A stretch of 28,834 bases of DNA from an uncultured Eubacteriales bacterium. Lineage in GTDB: Bacteria; Bacillota; Clostridia; Christensenellales; CAG-314. Within the stretch, counting starts at the first letter, position 1; each line of letters begins with the position of its first letter. Positions 1 through 6,758 of the stretch are shown here, piece by piece. The DNA lies in NCBI GenBank assembly GCA_900546875.1, contig URET01000015.1, forward strand, positions 1-28,834, in the 5' to 3' direction. The position numbers were made by a program, and so were the translations under genes. Below the pieces are notes generated by a model, which was given only the letters and a program-made list of their open reading frames with translations, did not search any database and had not been told where the DNA came from.

Positions 1-196
1 AATGCGCATATAAAATTTGTTGATTTTCGTGCGAAGTTCGACGGCTGTTTCAGATCGCAATTAAACGCACAAATACTAAAATTCAGGCGTTGAACTCGAC
101 GACGAGCCGGAAATTTAAGAACGCAAATAAATGCGCAGATACAAAATTTGTTGATTTTCGTGCGAAGTTCGACGGCTGTTTCAGATCGCAATTAAA
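1..196. repeat. Intergenic direct repeat pair (1-65 and 130-196)
   Basis: Two near-identical copies of about 65 bases lie 129 bases apart. Both begin with AATGCGCA and contain GTTGATTTTCGTGCGAAG, then ACGGCTGTTTCAGATCGC, ending near AATTAAA. Differences are mostly at the edges. The spacer at 66-129 ends in a fragment like the unit start, so the array may continue upstream of the window as a tandem repeat with a period near 130. No convincing gene lies in 1-425. Confidence 0.75.
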
Positions 197-345
197 TGTG
201 CGGATACAAGATTTTTAAACAAAAAAGGAAACGTCAAGCATAAGGAGAAAAAGCAAAAAAATACGCTCAAAATAAAACGGGCGGCAACAAAAGAGCTGAC
301 TGTAAAAATATAAAAACGCAAAATTTATATTTCAGGCAAAAATAA

Positions 346-374
346 TTGACAAAAAGTAATGCATATGGTAATAT
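346..374 (+). promoter_or_regulatory. Promoter of tRNA-Ser
   Basis: TTGACA at 346-351 is followed after exactly 17 bases by TATAAT-like TAATAT at 369-374. The predicted start near 381 lies about 45 bases before the mature tRNA 5' end, which fits a tRNA precursor leader. Confidence 0.75.
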
Positions 375-425
375 AAATAAGCTGTACGGAAAAAAGTGAA
401 AAACCGACCGATACCGAAAAGTCAT

Positions 426-520
426 GGAGAAATACCCAAGTGGCCGAAGGGGCTCCCCTGCTAAGGGAGTAGTACGTAAATAAACGCGTAGCGAGGGTTC
501 AAATCCCTCTTTCTCCGCCA
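426..520 (+). tRNA. tRNA-Ser(GCU)
   Basis: The acceptor stem GGAGAAA (426-432) pairs with TTTCTCC (510-516). The discriminator is G517 and CCA is encoded at 518-520. The anticodon stem CTCCC/GGGAG (453-457, 465-469) encloses a loop with anticodon GCT at 460-462. The long variable arm is typical of a class II serine tRNA reading AGC/AGU codons, and the T arm GAGGGTTCAAATCCCTC is canonical. No second copy of the 3' end was seen in the window, so there is no evidence that it serves as an attachment site here. Confidence 0.97.
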
Positions 521-523
521 ATC

Positions 524-566
524 AAATCCTAAATCGAACACCTAAGTTTGCTTTAGGATTTTTTAT
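524..566 (+). terminator. Terminator of tRNA-Ser
   Basis: A perfect 10-bp inverted repeat, AAATCCTAAA (524-533) and TTTAGGATTT (552-561), is followed by a T-rich tract four bases after the encoded CCA. Confidence 0.8.
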
Positions 567-594
567 TGATAAAATAAACTGTTTTTGCTATTAT
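566..594 (+). promoter_or_regulatory. Promoter of the HEPN-like gene
   Basis: TTGATA at 566-571, a 17-base spacer, and TATTAT at 589-594. The predicted start near 601 leaves a leader of about 20 bases before the ribosome binding site at 613-617. The -35 box abuts the T-tract of the tRNA terminator. Confidence 0.6.
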
Positions 595-623
595 TTAAGT
601 TTTCCATTCTACAGGAGATTTGT

Positions 624-1229
624 ATGTTTATTGGTATTAAAATGAGTGATAATATTCCAACAAAAGAGGATTTTTTTCGAGAAAATAATGATTGGGATAG
701 GTCAAAAGGATGGGAATTAATTTCTGCTTCTTCTACTATGAAAAAAGAATTTCAGTATAGTGGTGCAAAGTTTGAAATAGTCCAATCATATTTGCACGCT
801 ATTGATATTCTATCCAATTCCTCTTGTAATCAAGATTTTAAAATCGTTTCGTTTAGATCGGTTTGGGTTCCATTTCTATTCTTATGTAGGCAAGCAGTTG
901 AATTATCATTAAAAAACGCATTGGAATTAACAAATATTGAAATAAAGGGACCAACTCATAATATTAAAAAATTATGGACTAAATTTGTCAAAGAAAACAA
1001 GTCTTACATATTAGAGGAGGAACAATGTTTTATAAAACGCATTTCTGTATTAGTCAAAGTTTTGGATTATTTGGATAATGATGGCTTGCATTTTCGTTAT
1101 TCTACCTCAAACAGTAATGACCTTTATAGAGAAAACCCTTATCTTATAAATCCCAAACGTTTTTCTGATGAAGTGCACGGAATGGCGTTAGCTCTCAATT
1201 GTATAGATATTTCGTTATTTAATAGATAG
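624..1229 (+). CDS. HEPN-like hypothetical protein
   Basis: A protein of 201 residues. The start at 624 was chosen because AGGAG (613-617) lies six bases before it; an upstream in-frame ATG at 585 overlaps the promoter. I do not recognise a named family. A central helical segment with CRQAVELSLKNALE, a following HNIKKLW, and a late LHFRYS resemble small HEPN-type proteins found singly in Bacillota genomes. The catalytic Rx4-6H motif of HEPN ribonucleases is not visible, so nuclease activity cannot be claimed. There is no signal peptide or membrane segment. The gene is monocistronic with its own promoter, sits between the tRNA and the split recombinase, and is AT-rich. It could belong to the host or to the left edge of the outer element. 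Confidence 0.6.
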   Translation: MFIGIKMSDNIPTKEDFFRENNDWDRSKGWELISASSTMKKEFQYSGAKFEIVQSYLHAIDILSNSSCNQDFKIVSFRSVWVPFLFLCRQAVELSLKNALELTNIEIKGPTHNIKKLWTKFVKENKSYILEEEQCFIKRISVLVKVLDYLDNDGLHFRYSTSNSNDLYRENPYLINPKRFSDEVHGMALALNCIDISLFNR

Positions 1230-1399
1230 TTTTGTACAGCGAAAAGTTTTTAACGGAAGAAAGGAGCGTGTCAAACTAGTTTGTCAAAAACAAACTAAAA
1301 GCACCTTTTGGTCTTTCATTTGGCGGTTTATTTGCCTGCCGACACGCACCTGAGAGTCTCGAGGCAAGAACACGGTAGAATAAATAAACTGCATTTTTA
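1230..1399. other. Structured intergenic segment with four-way-junction potential
   Basis: GCGTGTC (1266-1272) can pair with GACACGC (about 1340-1346). Between them lie TAGTTTG/CAAACTA, then an AAAG-ACC/GGT-CTTT hairpin, then GGCGG/CTGCC. Read on the minus strand, the middle hairpin followed by TTTTAGTTTG may terminate the recombinase transcript. The segment could be a terminator complex, a structured RNA or part of an attachment region. It is not a tRNA. Confidence 0.4.
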
Positions 1400-2536
1400 T
1401 TAAACACGCATTATTATCAAAAATTCTTTAAACCCGTAATTTTCTCTATTTTGTATTACATACGGCATTTTGACTTGTTTTTGATAAAAAGAAAAGTCCC
1501 GACTTTCATCGGGACCTGCGCTTATGGGACTATTGTATGTAATTATCATTTTGTCATCGTACAGCGTTATTTGTTTTACCAGGGCGTTTATCAGCATCTG
1601 CGGCTCGAGTGTCAAAGCCTGCTCGTAATACGCTCGCATTTCTTCTTCCGTGAATCTGTCTGCCGTTTTGGATTTCTGTATGGCAACGGCTTTTTCGAGT
1701 TCTGTGGCTTTCAGTTCGAGTTCTCTTAATCGTTTCATCGCCGTTGCGCTCGTACCGCCGTTTTCTATCGCCGTCATTATGTTCGATATCTGCGTTTCGG
1801 TTGTTTTGCGTTCCTTTGTAAGCCTTTGTAAATCCGCGTTATCCGTTATCAACTCTTCCTGCATTCTCATAAGAGAAGATATCATCTTGTCTTTGACTTC
1901 CTTTTCGGAGAGAAGTTTCACTATATTTTGTACGACAAAATCTTCTAAGAGCTCCTTTCTCACCATGGACTTAGTGCAGCCGTTGTTATGCTTTCTGCCT
2001 AGACACTTATAGTACCGTATCTTTTTGCCGCCTTTGGATGTTCCCGTTTCCGCGCTGATAGGTCTTCCGCAATATCCGCATACCATTTTGTTTCGGAGCA
2101 TATAGACAACCTCTACGCTTCGTTTGCCGTATTTGTTCGCGTCTGTTTTCTGTCTGACTTTCTCGTATATTTCTTTCGGCACGATTGCGGGATAGATATT
2201 GTCGAACATTTCGTCGTTATGTCTGTATATTCCGAAATACTTTTCGTTTTTCAGTATGTTGTAAATCGTATTTCTCGCAAACGACTTTCCTTTATTGAAT
2301 ATGCCTTTTTCCGTTAGCGCCGAAATTATATCTTTGACATACACTCCCATAGCATACTGCTCGTATATGTATCTGACGACTTCGGCTTTTTCTTCGTCAA
2401 TTGTTACCTTGTGATTTTCCACCTTATAGCCGTATATTATCGTACCGCCCGTAAAATTGCCTTTGAGCCTTGTTTCTTTCATACCGCGTTTTACTTTCTG
2501 CGAAAGTTCCGCGCTGTAATATTCCGCATAGCCTTC
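1400..2536 (-). pseudogene. Large serine recombinase, C-terminal half (outer element)
   Basis: The open frame runs on the minus strand from just inside the inner element's left end and enters recombinase sequence at the GAAGG core (2532-2536), reading EGYAEYYSAELSQKVKRG and then 360 further residues. These cover the recombinase domain, the zinc ribbon (CGYCG and a second Cys pair) and the C-terminal coiled coil. The N-terminal catalytic domain is missing; it lies at 14190-14557. The first ATG (2482) has no ribosome binding site. The joined gene would encode about 499 residues, the usual length for this family. The gene is disrupted rather than decayed: no stop or frameshift is seen within this half. 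Precise excision of the inner element should restore it. Confidence 0.9.
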
Positions 2537-2558
2537 TGATAAGCCAAATGGACATAAT
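2532..2558. other. Attachment junction, left end of inner element
   Basis: The core CCTTC (2532-2536) is shared with the right junction. It is followed inside the element by nine bases and then the arm AAATGGACATAAT (2546-2558). The arm is the inverse of the one at 14165-14177 with one mismatch in 13. Outside the core lies recombinase coding sequence. Confidence 0.8.
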
Positions 2559-2581
2559 GCTTATTTCAGGGTGGGGTGGGG

Positions 2582-4207
2582 TCAAACGGATAAAACAGAG
2601 TCAATATCTATTTTGTAGTAGATATGGATCTCCTGCGGTTTGCCCGTGACCGTCTCTTTGCCGCCGACGATGAGCCTGTCAAACAGCGCTAAGCACATTT
2701 CGCGGGTCAAAGTTGGTGAATTGAAGTACATTTTCAATCGGCGGATAAATTCATCCACATCCGTTTTCGCCTGCGCGACTTCTTCAAGCCCGTCCTTCAA
2801 AGAGGTGATCTTCCCTCTCAGCTCCGTCTGTTCGGCGGTGTACTTTTCGATCAGCTTCACACACACGCTTTCGGGGATCTTGCCCGCGACCTTTTCTTCA
2901 AATGCCGCCTGAACGAGCTTATCAAGCTCCAAAAGCCTCTTTTCGGCCCTGCGAAGTTCCCGCTTGACATCCGCTTGATTTGCGTCTGCGAGCGATGCCT
3001 GCCGCTCCAGATAGCGGCGTCGAAATTCGGCTTCATGCCCGATGATCATCTCTGCCTTTGCCGCGACATCTCTTTTGACGAGCTCTTCGAGAACGGGAAC
3101 CGTGATGAAATGGCTGAAACAGGCGGATGAGCCCATGCGCGATTTGGTTCCGCAGTTGAAGTTGAAATACGGGATGTCTTTGGGCATATTCCAACCGAGC
3201 CGCATCTTCGCGCCGCAGTCTGCGCAGAACATCAGTCCCGACAGCGGGTGCATATAGCCTCGTTTCGTATGCTTTCCGTGCCCTACGGCTCTTTCGACCT
3301 CTTTCACCTTATCCCAGAGTTCCTTTGAGATGATCGCCTCATGCGCATTTTCGATGACGATCCATTCCTCTTCGGGACGGCGCTGCCACTTGTGGTTCTT
3401 ATATGAAATTGTCGTCGATTTGTGTTGGACTAAGTTGCCGATGTATGCTTGGTTATTGAGCAGCGTTCTCAAAACGGTCGTATGCCACAGATGCGAAGGG
3501 TTCCGCACGCCGTTGATGCCCGTCGTTGCGATCCTGTAGTCGTTGGGCGTTAAGACCTTTTCGACGTTGAGGATATCCGCGATCTTTCTCGGCGTCATGC
3601 CGCTTGCACGCATCTCAAAGATACGCCTGACGACGGGTGCCGTCTCCGGATTGACTTGCAGCGTACGCTTTTCGTCCGTTCCGAGGGTATAGCCGTAGGG
3701 CGCGTGAGACATCCCGTTTTTGCCTTCCTTGGCGTTCTTGATGCGCACGGCGCGCAGCTTTTTGCTCGTGGTCGCCGCCCACCATTCGTTGAATATGTTG
3801 GTGATCGGCATCATGTCCATCGCGGGAGTATCTTTGTTCTCTGTATCGATGTTGTCGGAAAGTGCCACAAACCGGATACCGAACGTCGGAAAGACATAAT
3901 CGAGGTATTGCCCGACCATGATGTAATTTCTTCCGAAACGGCTCATATCCTTTACGAGGATGGTATTGATGATGCCTTGTTTGGCGTCGTCCAAAAGCCG
4001 CTTTACGCCCGGTCTATCGAACGTCGTGCCCGAGATTCCGTCGTCCACGTAAGTTTCGTGCAGCGTCCAGCCCTGCTGTTCTATGTATTCCGAGAGGATC
4101 GCCTTTTGGTTCTCGATAGACAGCGACTCACCGGCACGTTCGTCGTCGCGGCTGAGTCTTACATACATTCCTACAACGTAGTCCTTGTTATTCTGCTTTG
4201 AATTCAT
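2582..4207 (-). CDS. Large serine integrase of the inner element
   Basis: A 541-residue site-specific recombinase that would integrate and excise the inner element through a 5' phosphoserine intermediate. The N-terminal resolvase domain shows YVRLSRDD with catalytic Ser19 and Arg17, then GISGTTFDRPG and VKDMSRFGRN. The recombinase domain follows (PYGYTLG onward). A zinc ribbon (CADCG, then paired Cys in CGTKSRMGSSAC) and a long coiled coil precede the C-terminus. The length is normal for TndX/TnpX-like enzymes. The start has AGAGGAG just upstream. It sits 46 bases inside the left end with its stop toward attL, as usual for these elements. Its codon use is clearly more GC-rich than the flanking outer recombinase, indicating separate origin. 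Confidence 0.95.
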   Translation of the reverse strand: MNSKQNNKDYVVGMYVRLSRDDERAGESLSIENQKAILSEYIEQQGWTLHETYVDDGISGTTFDRPGVKRLLDDAKQGIINTILVKDMSRFGRNYIMVGQYLDYVFPTFGIRFVALSDNIDTENKDTPAMDMMPITNIFNEWWAATTSKKLRAVRIKNAKEGKNGMSHAPYGYTLGTDEKRTLQVNPETAPVVRRIFEMRASGMTPRKIADILNVEKVLTPNDYRIATTGINGVRNPSHLWHTTVLRTLLNNQAYIGNLVQHKSTTISYKNHKWQRRPEEEWIVIENAHEAIISKELWDKVKEVERAVGHGKHTKRGYMHPLSGLMFCADCGAKMRLGWNMPKDIPYFNFNCGTKSRMGSSACFSHFITVPVLEELVKRDVAAKAEMIIGHEAEFRRRYLERQASLADANQADVKRELRRAEKRLLELDKLVQAAFEEKVAGKIPESVCVKLIEKYTAEQTELRGKITSLKDGLEEVAQAKTDVDEFIRRLKMYFNSPTLTREMCLALFDRLIVGGKETVTGKPQEIHIYYKIDIDSVLSV

Positions 4208-4299
4208 TTCTTTTACTCCTCTGAATCAAAGCAGCCTGAATTTCAATGCGCCATGATTATATCACAGCGCACCGAAAATTTCAAGCCGCCCGAAGCATA

Positions 4300-4476
4300 T
4301 CAGTCTGCGGAATTTCTCATATCCGCAAGTACCTGCCTGAAGGCCAACTCACCGAACACTTCTTTGAAGTTTTTACTCCCGACATAATGGCTCGTGACGA
4401 TGTATTTTCTTCCCCTTATCTCATATTCTCTCGTAGAAGTCGGCGCGGAGCCGAACTCCGCGCACAGTTCCTGCAT
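4300..4476 (-). CDS. TnpW-like small protein of integrative elements
   Basis: A 58-residue reading frame not evident from long-ORF searches. It contains the pattern REYEIRGRKYIVTSHYVGS followed by KNFKEVFGEL. The stretch Y-x-I-x-G-x-x-Y-I-V-x-S-H-Y is shared with the short TnpW-type proteins found next to serine integrases in Bacillota elements; their function is unknown. The ATG at 4476 lies 15 bases after a strong GGAGGAG, which is long, so a start a few codons upstream at a non-ATG codon is possible. It lies immediately upstream of the integrase on the same strand (gap of about 90 bases) and may be co-transcribed with it. Confidence 0.6.
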   Translation of the reverse strand: MQELCAEFGSAPTSTREYEIRGRKYIVTSHYVGSKNFKEVFGELAFRQVLADMRNSAD

Positions 4477-4677
4477 GGTTTTTCCCGTAATTTTCTCCTC
4501 CGCATTTCAAATTGGTTATAAATATTCAATTTTCATAATTTTCTTCCTTTCGCCCGCATCGGGCACATAAGACCGTTATGAACGGAATCTCTCTCATCTC
4601 TCTGCCGTAGCCGCTCTTTCAATCCTCATTTTGGTTTTGATAGGACACCTGCGCTGCGGTCAGAATTCTTTCAGTTG

Positions 4678-5790
4678 TTACTTGCCGCCGCGGTCAAGGC
4701 CGCTTGATTTGAACGATGAAACGGCTGATTTCTTTGCCCGAGACTTTTTTAACAGTGCGTCAAATTCTTCGGGATAGGCGGAGAGCATATCGCTGACCAT
4801 CTTAAAGGCGGCCTCTTTCCCTTTGCCAAGTCTCTCTGCCTTTTGTAGCTGCTCGAATAAGTCTGCTCTGTCCTTGTCGGCAATACTCTTTGATTGCCTC
4901 AAAGCCTCATTCTCCGTGCGGAGAAGGGCGATCTCCTCCCCAGCTTGACGCCTCCGCTTCGGAATGGGCTTTGCCTTCTCGCTCTCCACCGATTGGATGA
5001 CGCCGTCCAGATATTCCTGCGCCTGCGCTTTGGCGTTGTCTGCCTGCGATTGTGCTTCGGTAACGATTTCGTCCGCCTGAGACTGCGCCGTCTGCAATTT
5101 ACGGTCAGCCTGCGATTGAGCCTCCGCGACAATGCCGTCCGCGTGAATTTGCGCGATTTTAACCTTGCGCTCGGCAGTCGCTCTCAATGCGTCGGCTTCC
5201 CCGTTCGCCTGCTCGACGATCTTCTTCGCCTTGAACTCCGCCGTGGAGAGGTGCTTCGCCTGACTGCCTTCCCGTCCGCGCTGTAGGTTCCACTTCTTAC
5301 CCACGGCAGAGTGGAAGTCTGTCTGTAAACTTTGCAGCTCCTTTCGCCCGAACAGCGTCTTTGCAGACAGCCGCCCGTCCGCAATCGGTATCAAATTCAG
5401 ATGTAAATGCGGCGTGGTTTCGTCTATATGAACGACCGCCGAGATGATGTTGTCTTCGCCGTACCTCTCCGCAAAGAAGCGCGCGCAGTCCACAAAAAAT
5501 TGCTGCTGTTCTCGCGGTGAGAGTTTCCCGAAAAATTCTCTGTCCGAGCCGAGGACGAACGAACACATCAACACGGCATCCTTGCGCACTTTCGTTGGCA
5601 AGTCGAGTGCCGCGATTTTATCGTTGATGAACTGCGTGTACGACCGCTGCCTCTTGATGATGTTGTAATTTTTGCGCGTGCGCGTGGGGTCAATTTGCGG
5701 GTTGTCCGCCCAATAATTCTCGTCGCGTTCGTTCTCATTCTCGACGGGCGCGACATCCGTCTTGTGATACTTCTCCATGTGACAAACCAA
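4678..5790 (-). CDS. MobV-family relaxase (Mob/Pre)
   Basis: The relaxase nicks oriT and leads strand transfer. The MobV metal-binding motif is explicit: H121-I-D-E-T-T-P-H128-L-H130. The N-terminus has VCHMEKYHK and then NPQIDPTRTRKNYN, matching the Mob_Pre pattern. After about residue 185 comes a long coiled coil with three AQSQAD repeats. The annotated start here is TTG at 5790. However, GGAGG (5807-5811) is 16 bases away, while an in-frame ATA at 5799 is seven bases away and adds ISF, giving the usual family start S-F-L-V-C-H-M; a rare AUA start is plausible. The oriT lies 50 bases upstream. The gene is GC-rich, like the integrase, and shares its orientation. Confidence 0.92.
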   Translation of the reverse strand: MVCHMEKYHKTDVAPVENENERDENYWADNPQIDPTRTRKNYNIIKRQRSYTQFINDKIAALDLPTKVRKDAVLMCSFVLGSDREFFGKLSPREQQQFFVDCARFFAERYGEDNIISAVVHIDETTPHLHLNLIPIADGRLSAKTLFGRKELQSLQTDFHSAVGKKWNLQRGREGSQAKHLSTAEFKAKKIVEQANGEADALRATAERKVKIAQIHADGIVAEAQSQADRKLQTAQSQADEIVTEAQSQADNAKAQAQEYLDGVIQSVESEKAKPIPKRRRQAGEEIALLRTENEALRQSKSIADKDRADLFEQLQKAERLGKGKEAAFKMVSDMLSAYPEEFDALLKKSRAKKSAVSSFKSSGLDRGGK

Positions 5791-5839
5791 AAAACTTATA
5801 TTCTCACCTCCGTTATTTTTGAGTAAAAAAGCCTCGCAG

Positions 5840-5886
5840 AGCCCACATACTTTGCTTGCAAAGTATAGTGGGCTATACTTTTGCGG
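5840..5886 (+). other. oriT, pMV158/MobV type
   Basis: An imperfect palindrome, AGCCCACATACTTTGC then GCAAAGTATAGTGGGCT (5840-5873), overlaps a second one: AAGTATAG-TGGG-CTATACTTT (5861-5881). From memory, the pMV158-family origin carries AAGTATAGTG followed by TGTTATACTTT and is nicked after TAGTGTG. By homology the nick here would fall between 5872 and 5873. It lies directly upstream of the MobV relaxase gene, as expected. Confidence 0.8.
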
Positions 5887-6059
5887 GAGCCCTGAAAAGT
5901 TTGCTTGCCATAATGCGGCTTTGCTTCCCGTTTGCTTTCCAAAATTACGGCGGTCTGATCGTCGTTTGTTTGCTCATAACTTTCCTCCAAGTTTGATTGT
6001 TTCTGTGCCCACGTCAAAGAGAGTAGCTGCATCTTTCCTCAAAAGTCCCTCACTCATCC

Positions 6060-6420
6060 AAGGACACGAGATCGTAAAAGTTGACGGTGTGCCGATAACT
6101 TTCTCCGAATGACTTTGCATCGATTCCCTCAATAGGTAGGCAAGTGAGAGGGCGAAAAGTTTACACGACGGAAAAACTTTTCTTTCTCGACTATTCAGTT
6201 CCGCGCGACTCCTTCCACTTTAACAAGGACACGAGATCGTAAAATATAGACGGTATACCGATAACTTTTTTGGCGACGTTCCGGCGCATGCCCCCCTCAA
6301 TAGGTAGGCAAGTAGGAGGGCGAAAATATAACCAACGTCGAAAAGTTTTGGCGACGTTACATCCTGACTCGGTCGATACTTCCCCTCAATAGGGAGGCAA
6401 GTAAGAGGGAAAAAATATAA
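6060..6420. repeat. Composite repeats upstream of oriT
   Basis: Unit A begins GGACACGAGATCGTAAAA and ends CCGATAACTTT; it occurs at 6060-6102 and 6225-6268. Unit B, CCCTC-AATAGGTAGGCAAGT-(G)A-GAGGG followed by an A-rich tail, occurs three times, starting at 6126, 6294 and 6383. Each B unit has a conserved five-base stem CCCTC/GAGGG around an almost invariant loop. GGCGACGTT accompanies copies 2 and 3. The stretch 5800-6758 has no convincing gene and holds oriT, these repeats and a terminator. Confidence 0.75.
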
Positions 6421-6470
6421 CCTCTTTGTGATTATTTCATCGTTTTTTCATGAAAGCCAACGATAGACTC

Positions 6471-6593
6471 TTCACTTAATAGCCACAGCAGCGGGCATTT
6501 TTCAACGGTCGGGCGATAATCTTTTGCTCTTTCTTCCACTTCGCCGAGGCTATCCGAAAACACCCCTTCACTTATAAGCCACGAAAATGGCAG
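6471..6593. repeat. TTCACTTA-AGCCAC motif, two copies
   Basis: TTCACTTAATAGCCACAG at 6471 and TTCACTTATAAGCCACGAA at 6567 are imperfect direct repeats. A third relative, TTCTATTTAGTAGCCACGAA, is in the outer element at 16036-16062. A 63-codon minus-strand frame covering the first two is best explained as the repeat read in one frame. Confidence 0.5.
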
Positions 6594-6650
6594 AAATCGG
6601 GGCTCCAAAATGAAAGATTTCATCTGATTTTCATCTGACGAGGGACACAG

Positions 6651-6685
6651 AGAAAAACCGCCTGCCGAAAAAATCGGTAGACGGT
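6651..6685 (-). terminator. Terminator of the two-gene cargo operon
   Basis: An arm at 6657-6668 (ACCGCCTGCCGA) pairs with 6674-6685 (TCGGTAGACGGT), with one mismatch and one wobble. On the minus strand it is followed by a T-run, about 75 bases after the helicase stop codon. Confidence 0.65.
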
Positions 6686-6758
6686 CTACAGTATATTAAC
6701 TTTTAGCTCGACACATATGATAGGATCTACGCCTATAAAAAGCTATTCTCCAACCAAT

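Noticed and set aside
426..520. tRNA-Ser as the attachment site of the elements
   Set aside because: No duplicate of the tRNA 3' end was seen, and both recombinases are serine type; the inner element's site is clearly the recombinase gene.
267..521. 84-codon minus-strand frame containing EGFEPSLRV
   Set aside because: It is the antisense of the tRNA-Ser gene; such frames are a well-known false gene call over class II tRNAs.
1266..1346. Cloverleaf-like fold as a tRNA
   Set aside because: Arm lengths, loop sequences and the T-loop do not match any tRNA, and there is no anticodon arm of the right form.
4246..4521. 91-codon plus-strand frame
   Set aside because: It is antisense to the TnpW-like gene at 4300-4476, has no ribosome binding site, and has no recognisable protein features.
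5796..6032. 78-codon minus-strand frame upstream of the relaxase
   Set aside because: It runs through the oriT palindromes, and the strong ribosome binding site inside it leads to a ten-codon frame instead.
6060..6420. CRISPR array
   Set aside because: Only two or three units with unequal spacing, hairpin-type repeats, no cas genes and related spacers.
6432..6623. 63-codon minus-strand frame
   Set aside because: Its repeated W-L-I-S-E / W-L-L-S-E peptides are the DNA motif TTCACTTA-AGCCAC read in one frame; no ribosome binding site.
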